Source of the DNA: Shinella sp. XGS7
Lineage (GTDB): Bacteria; Pseudomonadota; Gammaproteobacteria; Burkholderiales; Burkholderiaceae_C
NCBI RefSeq assembly: GCF_020535565.1
Contig: NZ_CP084758.1
Location: forward strand, 2,321,501-2,385,500
Direction of reading: 5' to 3'
DNA: 64,000 bases
The notes under the pieces were generated by a model. It did no database searches and had not been told where the DNA came from. It saw only the letters and a program-made list of their open reading frames with translations. Both the position numbers and the translations under genes were made by a program. Numbering within the stretch: the first letter of the stretch is position 1; each line of letters begins with the position of its first letter. Shown here in pieces: positions 1 to 8,104 of this stretch.

Positions 1-2
1 CG

Positions 3-1810
3 CGCGGCAGCTACCGCGTGGCGGGCCAGGAGACCCAGGCCATGGACCCCGATGCGCTGGCACGGCTGCGGCGCGAGCATTTCGGCTTCATCTTCCAGCG
101 CTACCAGCTGCTGGGCGATCTCTCGGCCCTGGGCAATGTGGAGATCCCGGCCATCTATGCCGGGGCGGCCGCGGCCGAGCGCCATGCGCGCGGCGAGCGC
201 CTGCTGCAGCGCCTGGGTCTGGCCGAGCGCCTGCGCCACCGGCCGGCACGCTCTCGGGCGGCCAGCAGCAGCGCGTGGCGATTGCCCGCGCGCTGATGAA
301 TGGCGGCGACGTGATCCTGGCCGACGAGCCCACCGGCGCCCTGGACCAGGCCAGCGGCCGCGAGGTGATGCGCATCCTGGAGGAGCTGCATGCCGACGGG
401 CACACCGTGATCCTGGTGACCCACGATCCTCAGGTGGCGGCGCATGCGGAGCGCGTGATCGAGATCAGCGACGGCCGCATCGTGGCCGACCGGCGCCAGG
501 CGCGCCAGCCCGCGGCGGCGCCTCCAGCATCCGAGACCGCCGAAGCGGGCCCGGCCGCGGGCCGCCGCTACCGCGAGCCGCGCGCAGCGGCCGGCTCGCG
601 CCTGGGCGATTTGCTGGGTCGCGTGGGCGAGGCCACGCGCATGGCCTGGCGCGCCATGGTCAACCACCGGCTGCGCACCCTGCTGACCATGCTGGGCATC
701 ATCATCGGCATCGCCTCCGTGGTCTCGGTGGTGGCCCTGGGTGAGGGCTCGCGGCAGCGCATCCTGGCGGACATCAGTGCCATGGGCACCAACACCATCG
801 ACATCATGCCGGGCAGCGGCTTTGGCGACCGGCGCGCCGGCGCGGTGCGCACCCTGCGCGCGGGTGATGCCGAGGCCCTGGCCCAGCTGGGCTATGTGGA
901 CAGCGTCACGCCCACGGTGGCGGCCAATGTGGGCCTGCGCTACCGCAGCGTGGATGTGTCGGCCAATGTCAGCGGGGTGGGCGAGCAGTTCTTCCGCGTG
1001 CGCGGCTATGAGTTCCGCCAGGGCCAGGCCTTCGATGCCCAGGCCGTGCGCCTGCGCGCGCAGGAGGCGGTGATCGACGACAACGCGCGCCAGAGCCTCT
1101 TTCCCGGCGGCGAGAACCCGCTGGGCGAGGTGATCCTGCTGGGCACGGTGCCGGTGCGCATCGTGGGCGTGACGGCCAAGAAGAGCAGCGCCTTCGGCAA
1201 CGACGATGCGCTCAATATCTGGATCCCCTACACCACGGCCATGAGCCGCATCACGGGCCAGGACTATCTGCGCAGCCTCACCGTGCGCGTCAGCGATGCG
1301 GTGCCCAGCACCGTGGCCGAGCAGGGCATCACACGCCTGCTCACGCAGCGCCACGGCAAGCAGGACTTCTTCCTGATGAACACCGACAGCATCCGCCAGA
1401 CCATCGAGCAGACCACGCAGACCATCACCCTGCTGATCTCCTCCATCGCGCTGATCTCCCTGCTGGTGGGCGGTATCGGGGTGATGAACATCATGCTGGT
1501 CTCGGTGACCGAGCGCACGCAGGAGATCGGGGTGCGCATGGCCGTGGGCGCGCGCCAGAGCGACATCCTGCGTCAGTTCCTGATCGAGGCAGTGCTGGTC
1601 TGCCTGATCGGCGGCGGCCTGGGCGTGAGCCTGGCCCTGGCTGGCGGCGCCTTGTTTGACCGCTTCGCCAGCGACTTCCGCATGGTCTTCTCCAGCAGCG
1701 CCATCCTGGGGGCCTTCGGTGTGTCCACCCTGATCGGCGTGCTCTTCGGCTTTCTGCCGGCGCGCAGCGCGGCGCGGCTGGATCCGGTGGTGGCGCTGGC
1801 GCGAGCCTAG
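3..1810 (+). pseudogene. macB: MacB-type macrolide/enterotoxin export ABC transporter (5'-partial, apparent frameshift)
   Basis: Inner-membrane ATPase-permease that works with a MacA adaptor and a TolC-like channel to export macrolides, peptides or siderophores. The window opens inside the nucleotide-binding domain: the Walker A part lies upstream, while [38 protein letters not shown] and VTHDPQ are visible. The MacB permease follows, with TM1 near 690-740, a periplasmic core, and three C-terminal membrane segments ending in [19 protein letters not shown]. The reading frame shifts between the helical region (frame 3) and the LSGGQ signature (frame 2): around base 246-251 one base appears to be missing. 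A single extra C there would restore [12 protein letters not shown]. Because all else is conserved, this is either a sequencing indel or a recent inactivation. Family identity is firm; functional state is not. Confidence 0.88.
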
Positions 1811-1828
1811 GGGGGCGCTGGAGCCGCG

Positions 1829-2446
1829 CTACCGTTTCGTCGCTGGCGACCGGCCCAGCCAGTGGCAATCCATCGTGTCCAGCTTTAGCAGCTGAAGATT
1901 GTGATGGGCGTTCTGGAAACGTGCCGTCAGCTCGGTCCGCGCCTGCGGGTTGTCGTTGGCCATGCGCATGAAGGCCTCATAGCCGAGCAGCGCCTCACCC
2001 ATGCCCTCGACAATCCGCCGCTTGGCGCGGACCAGGCACTCGTGAACTGAGAGATCGTCCATTTCGCGGCGCGCGGCCTGCAGTTGCAGGATCACCGCGG
2101 GCAGGGCATAGCGCGGCGTGCTGAGCGACAGGCGGGCGGCATCGTCCCACTTGCGCGCGACTTCCAGCATCTGCTCATGGTTGTGCTTGATCTGGGCCGC
2201 GATGGTCGCGCTCCGGGCAGCCTCGGCCTGGCGATCCAGCTCCATGCGCTGGAGCTCCAGCATCTGCTCCTTCGCGCGCCGGTCCGCTTCGGCCTTGCGC
2301 GCCTGCTCCTGCTGAAGGGCCTCTTTGCGGGCTTCGAGCTTCTTGAAATGGATCTTGGCGCCGACAGCCAAGGCCGTGAGCAGCACCATCGCAAGCAGCA
2401 GCAGGGGCACATTGATGCCGCGCTGACTGCCTCTGTCCCTGTTCAT
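1829..2446 (-). CDS. Membrane-anchored coiled-coil protein of unknown function
   Basis: 205-residue protein with no family I recognise. Residues about 12-30 form one hydrophobic segment (VPLLLLAMVLLTALAVGA) after a short basic N-terminus. Residues about 33-90 are a charged Lys/Glu/Arg/Gln-rich stretch (KKLEARKEALQQEQARKAEA) with the look of a long coiled coil. The C-terminal half is mixed helical with three cysteines/methionine-rich patches and no obvious catalytic motif. The topology suggests an inner-membrane protein with a periplasmic rod. It converges with macB, 18 bp apart, so co-transcription with macB is excluded. The ATG at 2446 is the first good start. Confidence 0.7.
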   Translation of the reverse strand: MNRDRGSQRGINVPLLLLAMVLLTALAVGAKIHFKKLEARKEALQQEQARKAEADRRAKEQMLELQRMELDRQAEAARSATIAAQIKHNHEQMLEVARKWDDAARLSLSTPRYALPAVILQLQAARREMDDLSVHECLVRAKRRIVEGMGEALLGYEAFMRMANDNPQARTELTARFQNAHHNLQLLKLDTMDCHWLGRSPATKR

Positions 2447-2576
2447 CTTGTCTCCCTGATGTGATCGCCGTGGCGCCCTCAGCCCCGCCTACTGCCTGTG
2501 TCACTCCCGGAGAGGACTTTGTGCGAAGGGACTCGGGGCGCCGGGCCGCCGGCGTGCGGGGCGCAGCATAGCCTGC

Positions 2577-4043
2577 TCAGCGCGCGGCGCTGCCGGCATC
2601 GGCGGGGACTTCATCCACCGAGGGCGGTGGTGCCTGGCGCAGCAGCTCGTCCAGGGCCTGCGCTTCGTCCAGGGCCGGGGTCTCCAGGCGCGGAGGTGGG
2701 CCGCACAAGGCCTGGGGCCAGCACAGCACAGCGCCCAGCACCAGGATGAGCACCGCCGTGTAGGGCAGGACGGCCGGCGCGAGCCGGGCCAGGCTGAGGT
2801 CTTCGGCGCCCGGTCCGCTGCGCGCGGCCAGCAGGGCATAGCCCAGCGGGGGGAGCAGATAGCCCAGCTGCAGGATCAGCAGGGCCAGCACCGCCACCCA
2901 GGGCGCGTGGGTCTGCTGCTGCAGCAGCACCGGCATCAGCAGGGGCAGGATCAGGAAGATCAGCTCGAAGGCGTCCAGCACCAGGCTGCACAGCAGCAGC
3001 ACGAGCAGGGTCAGGGCCAGGGTGGCGCCTGGTCCGCCCAGGCTATGGGCCAGCAGCTCCCGCTGTAGCCAGACATCGCTGCCCAGGGCGCGCAGCAGCC
3101 AGGTGAAGCTGCTGGCCGCCAGCAGCAGGCCGAAGAGCATGCCCGCGGTCTGCAGGGCCTGGCTCAAGAGGGCTGCCATGCGGCCGCGCAGGCGGCCCGA
3201 GCACAGGCCATGACCGAGCAGCAGGGCGGCGGCCAGGGCCGCGCCTTCCACCGCCAGCCACCAGCCTCGGGCCACGCCCAGCAGCATCAGCAGCACCCCG
3301 GCACTGAAGACCCAGGGCAGTGCGCCGCCCCGGCCCGTTCGGGGCCGCGCTGCGGCCGGGCTCGTGTGCGGCCGACTCAGGCCGGCCACCAGGGCGAAGC
3401 CCAGCAGCACGAGCAGGGCAGGCCGCCAGGCGGCCGCGAGCAGGTCCTGGTTGTTCATCACGCGCGCCAGGCCGGCGGCGCTGCCCAGCTGGCCCAGGGC
3501 CTCGGTGTGGGCGCGCATCATGGCCTCGCCGCAGAGCAGCAGCACCAGGGAGGGCGGCAGCAGCAGGCCCAGGGTGCTGGCGGCCGCCAGCAAGGCCGTG
3601 GCCCGCGGGCGGGGCCAGGCGGCCAGGGCGGCCTCGGCCCCGTGGCGCAGCATGCCCAGGCTGGCGGCCACCGAGCCGTTCATGGGCGCCGACAATGCGG
3701 CAAAGCCCAGCACCGCGAGGGCGCTGGCCAGTGGCCCCTCGCCCAGGCGGCGGCGCAGGGCCGCGATCCAGGTCTCGGCCAGGCCCATCTCGCGCAGGGT
3801 GGCACCCACCAGGGCATAGAGCAGCAGGGCCTGGAGCAGGTCGTGCTCCAGCAGGCCGGACAGGCGCAGCGGCAGGGCCCAGAGCAGCTGCGGGTCTATC
3901 CAGCCCAGAGCCAGGCCCAGCAGCCCACCCCAGAGCGAGCAGGCCAGCAGGGCCGCATAGACCGGCCAGCGGGCCCAGAGTGTGAGCAGCAGGGCCAGGC
4001 CGAAGAGCAGGGGTCCCAGGGTGGCGGCGGAGACCCCGCTCAT
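2577..4043 (-). CDS. TRAP transporter large permease (DctM-like), orphan
   Basis: 488-residue polytopic membrane protein matching the large subunit of tripartite ATP-independent periplasmic transporters. Visible are about 12 Leu/Ala-rich membrane helices, a block resembling the conserved ASGTLGxxIPPS signature (AASTLGLLLPPSLVLLLCGE) and the repeat-like second half. The start chosen (MSGVSAATLG) overlaps the stop of the upstream small permease by four bases (ATGA), the usual TRAP arrangement. The last ~45 residues form a proline/aspartate-rich cytoplasmic-looking tail that most DctM proteins lack. No substrate-binding protein gene sits beside it, so the substrate cannot be inferred. Extreme Leu/Ala content suggests divergence from characterised members. 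Confidence 0.8.
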   Translation of the reverse strand: MSGVSAATLGPLLFGLALLLTLWARWPVYAALLACSLWGGLLGLALGWIDPQLLWALPLRLSGLLEHDLLQALLLYALVGATLREMGLAETWIAALRRRLGEGPLASALAVLGFAALSAPMNGSVAASLGMLRHGAEAALAAWPRPRATALLAAASTLGLLLPPSLVLLLCGEAMMRAHTEALGQLGSAAGLARVMNNQDLLAAAWRPALLVLLGFALVAGLSRPHTSPAAARPRTGRGGALPWVFSAGVLLMLLGVARGWWLAVEGAALAAALLLGHGLCSGRLRGRMAALLSQALQTAGMLFGLLLAASSFTWLLRALGSDVWLQRELLAHSLGGPGATLALTLLVLLLCSLVLDAFELIFLILPLLMPVLLQQQTHAPWVAVLALLILQLGYLLPPLGYALLAARSGPGAEDLSLARLAPAVLPYTAVLILVLGAVLCWPQALCGPPPRLETPALDEAQALDELLRQAPPPSVDEVPADAGSAAR

Positions 4044-4537
4044 GAGCTGCGGCGTGGTGCGGCCAGCAGCTCCACCAGGGTCTGCAGTGCCAGGAGCAGG
4101 AGCAGCAGCAACAAGGCCCACTTGATCAGGAAGTAGCCGGGGCTGAAGGTCTCGGGGAAGCGCTCCCACTGCTGCAGGGAGCGCCAGGCGGCGGGGGCGC
4201 CCAGCCCCAGATTGATCAGGCACCAGGGCAGCAGCGCGCCCAGTCGCAGCAGGCGGGGCAGGCGCGGCGCCTGTGTGGAACTGGCGAGATGGGCGCCGTG
4301 CGCCGCGGCCTCGCGCAGGGCCACGGCCACCAGCAGGGCGAACAGGCACTGGGCCAGATCATTGACCCGTGCCGGCGAGATCCAGCCGGTCTGGCGCAGC
4401 GGCCATTGCAGGGCCAGCAGCAGCACAAAGGGCAGGGCCAGCCAGGCGAGGGCGGCGCACAGGCGGTCCAACGCAGCCAGCAGGCGGGTGCTTGGGCGGC
4501 GAGACGTGTCGGTCTGGAGCGCGGACGCTGGCTGCAT
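4040..4537 (-). CDS. TRAP transporter small permease (DctQ-like)
   Basis: 165-residue protein with four predicted membrane segments (about 28-47, 63-80, 98-116 and 137-158), the topology of TRAP small permeases. The C-terminal part (ETFSPGYFLIKWALLLLLL) resembles the conserved 'P.(W)..K..L.......L' region of the alpha-keto-acid/mannitol-type DctQ subfamily. It is translationally coupled to the large permease gene through a 4-bp overlap. Upstream of the ATG at 4537 I see no strong Shine-Dalgarno sequence. The binding protein (P subunit) must be encoded elsewhere or the system may be degenerate. Assignment rests on topology plus partner rather than on a strict motif. Confidence 0.72.
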   Translation of the reverse strand: MQPASALQTDTSRRPSTRLLAALDRLCAALAWLALPFVLLLALQWPLRQTGWISPARVNDLAQCLFALLVAVALREAAAHGAHLASSTQAPRLPRLLRLGALLPWCLINLGLGAPAAWRSLQQWERFPETFSPGYFLIKWALLLLLLLLALQTLVELLAAPRRSS

Positions 4538-4594
4538 GGCGCCAGTGTCGCCGCCCCGGGTCAGCCCGTGCCCTGGGGCAGGCCCTGGGCTGCC

Positions 4595-4942
4595 TCAGAC
4601 CTTCTTCACGAACTCCGACTTCAGGCCCATGGCGCCGATGCCCTCGATCTTGCAGTCGATGTCGTGGTCACCCTCGGTGAGGCGGATGTTCTTGACCTTG
4701 GTGCCGACCTTGACGACCAGGGAGGAGCCCTTGATCTTCAGGTCCTTGATCACGGTGACGGTGTCGCCGTCCTGCAGCACGTTGCCGACGGCGTCCTTGA
4801 TCACACGGGCTTCCTCGGCCGCCGCCGGGGCCGCGGCCTGGGCCGACCATTCGTGGCCGCACTCGGGACAGACCAGCTGGGTGCCGTCCTCATAGGTGTA
4901 GACGGAGTTGCACTGAGGGCAGGCGGGCAGGGTGGAAGACAT
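4595..4942 (-). CDS. yjdM: PhnA/YjdM-family zinc-ribbon protein
   Basis: 115-residue cytosolic protein of the PhnA/YjdM family, historically linked by name to alkylphosphonate use although its biochemical role is unclear. The N-terminus carries a zinc ribbon (CPQC at residues 8-11 and CPECGHEW about 20 residues later). The C-terminal SH3-like domain has the family hallmark run [20 protein letters not shown] and [12 protein letters not shown] prefer the ATG at 4942 over the one at 4966, because an AGGAG sequence sits eight bases upstream. It is the last gene before the tRNA-Asn terminator on the same strand and appears to be a single-gene unit. Confidence 0.93.
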   Translation of the reverse strand: MSSTLPACPQCNSVYTYEDGTQLVCPECGHEWSAQAAAPAAAEEARVIKDAVGNVLQDGDTVTVIKDLKIKGSSLVVKVGTKVKNIRLTEGDHDIDCKIEGIGAMGLKSEFVKKV

Positions 4943-4991
4943 GGGGCGCTCCTGGGTGTGAGACAACGGAAGGCGTACAGGCGGACGGGCT

Positions 4992-5028
4992 AAAGAAAAA
5001 GCCCCGACACCTTGCGATGACGGGGCTT
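4992..5028 (-). terminator. Rho-independent terminator of the tRNA-Asn transcript
   Basis: An 8-bp GC-rich stem (AAGCCCCG at 4999-5006 with CGGGGCTT at 5021-5028) and a 14-nt loop are followed, on the minus strand, by a T-rich tract (TTTTTCTTT). It lies 7 bp past the 3' end of the downstream tRNA-Asn gene and insulates yjdM from the tRNA transcript. Confidence 0.85.
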
Positions 5029-5034
5029 CAGATT

Positions 5035-5110
5035 TGGCTCCTCGACCTGGGCTCGAACCAGGGACCTACGGATTAACAGTCCGGCGCTCTACCGACTGAG
5101 CTATCGAGGA
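5035..5110 (-). tRNA. tRNA-Asn (anticodon GTT), copy 2
   Basis: A 76-nt cloverleaf including an encoded CCA end. The anticodon loop CTGTTAA gives anticodon GTT. The D-arm (AGCTCAGTCGGTAGAGC) and T-arm (GGTTCGAGCC) are canonical. The acceptor stem is TCCTCGA paired with TCGAGGA. It is identical to the upstream copy except for one compensated base pair of the acceptor stem, and is probably transcribed with it. Confidence 0.97.
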
Positions 5111-5207
5111 ATTGTTCTTCTCTTATGTCGGGCCTGCCATTCGGTGGCGGCAGGCCGTCTTGGCTTTGTCGTCTTGCCCGCTTGCGCGAACACGACGCTT
5201 CTGTTCT

Positions 5208-5283
5208 TGGCTCCCCGACCTGGGCTCGAACCAGGGACCTACGGATTAACAGTCCGGCGCTCTACCGACTGAGCTATCGGGGA
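5208..5283 (-). tRNA. tRNA-Asn (anticodon GTT), copy 1
   Basis: A 76-nt cloverleaf with encoded CCA, anticodon GTT and standard D- and T-arms. Its acceptor stem reads TCCCCGA/TCGGGGA, differing from the second copy by a T-A to C-G pair change on both sides of the stem. It lies 36 bp downstream of the TonB-receptor stop codon on the same strand and has its own promoter immediately upstream. The 97-bp spacer between the two tRNAs shows no obvious promoter. Confidence 0.97.
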
Positions 5284-5295
5284 ACAGAGCCTTGC

Positions 5296-5325
5296 ATTAT
5301 AGCCATAGTTTTGGAGTCTTTACAA
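5296..5325 (-). promoter_or_regulatory. Sigma-70-type promoter for the tRNA-Asn pair
   Basis: On the minus strand a perfect -10 hexamer TATAAT (5296-5301) is preceded by TTGTAA (5320-5325) with an 18-bp spacer. The -35 overlaps the stop codon of the TonB-receptor gene. The expected start point is about 6 nt before the mature tRNA 5' end. Confidence 0.7.
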
Positions 5326-7512
5326 GCTTGCTTCAACACTCACTCGGAAAGTGCGCGGCGCGAGCGGGTAGAGGTAGACATGACCGTACTGGTAGGGCGA
5401 TTCCTTCCAGGCGCGGCGGTCGGCCAGGTTGTCCACGCCCAGGCGCCAGGTCAGCAGCTGGCCGCCGGCCAGGGCCTGCTCGTAGCGGGCACCGGCATCC
5501 AGGCGCGTCCAGCCGGGAATGCGCAGGCTGTTGTCGGGCAGCACGGCGCGCTCGCCCTCGTACACCAGGCCCAGCTGCAGCTGCAGGCCGGGCAGGGCGG
5601 CGATCTGCTGGCGGCCCTGCAGCTTGAGCGTGGTCTCGGGCACATTGGCGGGCTTGAGGCCGTTGAGGCTGGCGATCTCGCTGCCGCGCTGGCGGGCCTG
5701 CAGCTTCATGGCGCTGGCCAGCAGGCCGCCGCCCTGCCACTTGAGGTCGGCCTGGGCTTCCAGGCCGCGGTGGCGGGCGATGCCGTCGGCGCGGCGTTCG
5801 CAGCTCAGCGGCGTGCTGTCGCAGTCGCCGAAGTCACGCCACTGCGGGCGCTTGATGTCGAAGAAGGCGATGCCCCAGTCCACCGTGGAACTGCCGGACT
5901 TCAGGCCCAGTTCCAGTTGGCGGCTCTTGAGAGCGGGCAGGGCCTGGCCGGGACTCTTGTAGCGGCTGCGGTTGGGCACGACCTCGGATTCGATGCCCTG
6001 GCCCCAGCTGGCATAGACCATGAGTTCCGGGCTCAGGGCCTGGCTCAGGCCCAGCCAGGGCGTGCTGAAGCTCTGGGCGTAGTCGGTGGCGCGGCTGCCG
6101 TCGGTCTGCACGCTCTCGCGCTGCAGGCGGGTGTGGCGCAGGCCGGCCCAGGCCTTGAGGCCGGGCAGCCAGGCATCGAGCTGCACCGCGTCGCGCAGAT
6201 AGAACTCGGTGCTGCGCTCGTCGCGCAGGGTCATCTCGTCGGTGCCGGGGCTCAGATTGCTGGCGATCAACTGGCCGTTGATATTGCCGGTGCCGGGGCC
6301 GTCGTTGCGGCGGGTCTGGCCGCGCGTCTCGAAGCGGCTGAGCAGCAGGCCGGTGCTGAGCTCGTGGCGCAAGGCGCCAGTGCTGAAGCGGCCGCTCAGC
6401 GAGAGGTCCAGCGCATCGGTGTTGCGGCGCTCGTTCTCGCTGCGGAAGTCGTAGACGTCGAAATTGCCGTTGGGGCAGTAGCGGTCGGCCCAGTAGACCT
6501 CGGCGCTCTCGCTGCAGCCGAAGGGGTAGGCCAGGCGGTCATCGGTCTTCAGGCGCTGCAGGCCCAGATGGGCCTGGGCCTTCCAGTCGGCATTGAGTCG
6601 CTGCGTCAGGCGCAGCGAGGCATGCTGGTTGTCAAAGACCACCGGCTGCGTCCAGGGCTGGTTGTTGAGATTGATGCGCGGATCGATCTGCCGGGCCGAG
6701 GGCAGGGTGTTGCCCAGCAGGCTGAAGCCGGGCTGGCTGGGCTGGCTCTGGCGGTTCCATTCGAACTCGGCCTCGACCAGGGTGTCGGGCGTGGCGCGCC
6801 AGTCGCCGGCCAGGGCCAGCAGCTGACGATCGCCCTTGGCATCGCGCAGCGCAGGGCGCAGGCTGGCGCCGCTGGCGTTCAGGCGCAGGCCGAAGGCCTG
6901 ATCGGTGCCGAAGCGCCGGCTCAGGTCCACGCTGGCTTCCACCGTGCCACGCTCGCTGAGCTCCAGGCCCAGGGTCGTGAAATTGCCATTGGGGCGCTTG
7001 ACCACCAGGTTCACCAGGCCGCCCGGGGCGCTGGTGCCGGCCTGCATGCCGCTCGTGCCCTTGAGCAGCTCCACGCTGCTCTTGTTGCCCAGGGCCAGGG
7101 CCGTCTCGGCATTGATGGGCAGGCCGTCGCGGCGGTAGTTGAAGCGGTTGTCCAGGTCGTAGCCGCGTACCTTCAGATAGGAGACATAGCCCTGGGAGTT
7201 GTAGGCATCGCCCACGCTGGCGTCCAGCAGGGTCAGGCCGGAGAGCGCGTCCACGCCCAGATCGCGCAGGCGCTCGGCGCTGATCACCTGGGCCTGCAGG
7301 GGCAGCTTGGCCACGGGCGTCTCACCAAAGCCGCCCACCAGCACCGGGGCTTCGGCGGAGCGGCCCTGCAGGCTCACGGCGGGCAGGGATTGCTGTTGCT
7401 GCTGCTGTGCCAGCGCCGGCAGCAGGGCCAGGCTCAGGGCGGACAGCAGCAGGGGCGCGCGCAGAGGCAGGCGGCGCGGGACGGAGGCGAAGGAGTGGGG
7501 TGTGGGAGCCAT
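5320..7512 (-). CDS. TonB-dependent outer-membrane receptor under a TPP riboswitch (putative thiamin/precursor uptake)
   Basis: 730-residue TonB-dependent receptor. The order is: signal peptide (about 1-35, ending ...LALLPALAQ), a Gln-run, a plug domain (about 60-170, with TLLDASVGDAYNSQGY and LLKGTSGMQAGTSAPGGLVN), and a 22-strand-type barrel to the C-terminus. The C-terminus is Leu rather than the usual Phe/Trp. The plug resembles siderophore receptors (FhuE/FpvA-like), so homology alone would suggest ferric siderophores. However, a TPP riboswitch lies in the leader, and thiamin-regulated TonB receptors are known from comparative genomics, so import of thiamin or a pyrimidine/thiazole precursor is the better inference. 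No Fur-like box was noted. Energy would come from TonB-ExbBD, encoded elsewhere. Confidence 0.9.
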   Translation of the reverse strand: MAPTPHSFASVPRRLPLRAPLLLSALSLALLPALAQQQQQQSLPAVSLQGRSAEAPVLVGGFGETPVAKLPLQAQVISAERLRDLGVDALSGLTLLDASVGDAYNSQGYVSYLKVRGYDLDNRFNYRRDGLPINAETALALGNKSSVELLKGTSGMQAGTSAPGGLVNLVVKRPNGNFTTLGLELSERGTVEASVDLSRRFGTDQAFGLRLNASGASLRPALRDAKGDRQLLALAGDWRATPDTLVEAEFEWNRQSQPSQPGFSLLGNTLPSARQIDPRINLNNQPWTQPVVFDNQHASLRLTQRLNADWKAQAHLGLQRLKTDDRLAYPFGCSESAEVYWADRYCPNGNFDVYDFRSENERRNTDALDLSLSGRFSTGALRHELSTGLLLSRFETRGQTRRNDGPGTGNINGQLIASNLSPGTDEMTLRDERSTEFYLRDAVQLDAWLPGLKAWAGLRHTRLQRESVQTDGSRATDYAQSFSTPWLGLSQALSPELMVYASWGQGIESEVVPNRSRYKSPGQALPALKSRQLELGLKSGSSTVDWGIAFFDIKRPQWRDFGDCDSTPLSCERRADGIARHRGLEAQADLKWQGGGLLASAMKLQARQRGSEIASLNGLKPANVPETTLKLQGRQQIAALPGLQLQLGLVYEGERAVLPDNSLRIPGWTRLDAGARYEQALAGGQLLTWRLGVDNLADRRAWKESPYQYGHVYLYPLAPRTFRVSVEASL

Positions 7513-7630
7513 CGGGTTCGTACTTCTCTACAGCAGACGATGGCAGGGGGTATCACGGGCCCGCGCGGCCCGGCAGCGAGAAAGTGCTGCGGCGGGACCG
7601 GCGGCACGGCATGGGGGCCATGGCGGGCGT

Positions 7631-7766
7631 GCTTCCCTGCGCGAGGATTACCTCGTGCCGGCCGGGCCGGCATGGCGGCGCTTGCGCACCGCCGATCAGG
7701 TTCAAAGGGACTTTCTCAGCCAGCGCCGCCTGCAAGAACAGGCCGCGCCAGCACCCCTAGCGAAGC
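7631..7766 (-). ncRNA. TPP riboswitch (thi-box)
   Basis: Read on the minus strand, the leader contains the conserved TPP-aptamer blocks in the right order. These are CTAGGGGTGC near the 5' end, GGCTGAGA, CCCTTTGAACCTGATC, then after an enlarged GC-rich hairpin TAATCCTCGCGCAGGGAAGC. The GCTTC at the 5' end pairs with GAAGC at the 3' end to form P1. A TACAAT -10-like hexamer (7794-7799) lies upstream. The 118 nt between the aptamer and the ATG at 7512 contain a GC hairpin but no T-tract, so control is probably at translation or through Rho rather than by an intrinsic terminator. Confidence 0.9.
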
Positions 7767-7869
7767 TCCGCCATACCTGGCGAAGTGGGCGTGATTGTAG
7801 CGGCGGGGCCGCCGCGATAATGGCGGTCACCGTTTTCAGCCAACGCCTCAAAAGCGCCAGACCGTCTCC

Positions 7870-8085
7870 ATGTCCGACACGCCCGCCATCACCCTGACCC
7901 AGGAAGAACGCGACTATCTGTGGTTCATGCCCCAGGTGCCCGGGGGCAAGGAGGTGCCGGAGCGCCTGCAGCAGCGCTATGCCGAGCTGGGCCTGGTGGT
8001 GCGCAACGCCGAGGGTCAGTACTGGCCCACCCTGCTGGGCGACCAGGTGCGCCGCGGCGCGGTGCCGGTGACCATCGTCGACTGA
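7870..8085 (+). CDS. Small conserved-looking hypothetical protein (71 aa)
   Basis: A 71-residue soluble protein of unknown function with no signal peptide or membrane segment. The centre (ERDYLWFMPQVPGGKEVPER) and an amphipathic helix-turn-like middle resemble small winged-helix fold proteins, but there is no motif strong enough for an assignment. It starts at an ATG 87 bp downstream of the likely riboswitch promoter region and reads away from it. It converges with the ferredoxin reductase gene, 19 bp apart. Codon use matches its neighbours, which supports it as a real gene. Confidence 0.65.
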   Translation: MSDTPAITLTQEERDYLWFMPQVPGGKEVPERLQQRYAELGLVVRNAEGQYWPTLLGDQVRRGAVPVTIVD

Positions 8086-8104
8086 GCCCGGGCGCCCCGG
8101 GCAC

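Noticed and set aside
2577-4349. 590-residue open frame beginning 306 bp upstream of the DctM-like start
   Set aside because: The extra N-terminus is a shadow of the small-permease gene; the ATGA overlap at 4040-4043 gives the natural start.
5125-7794. 889-residue plus-strand open frame over the TonB receptor
   Set aside because: It runs antisense through tRNA-Asn, the receptor gene and the riboswitch; the receptor is the real coding strand.
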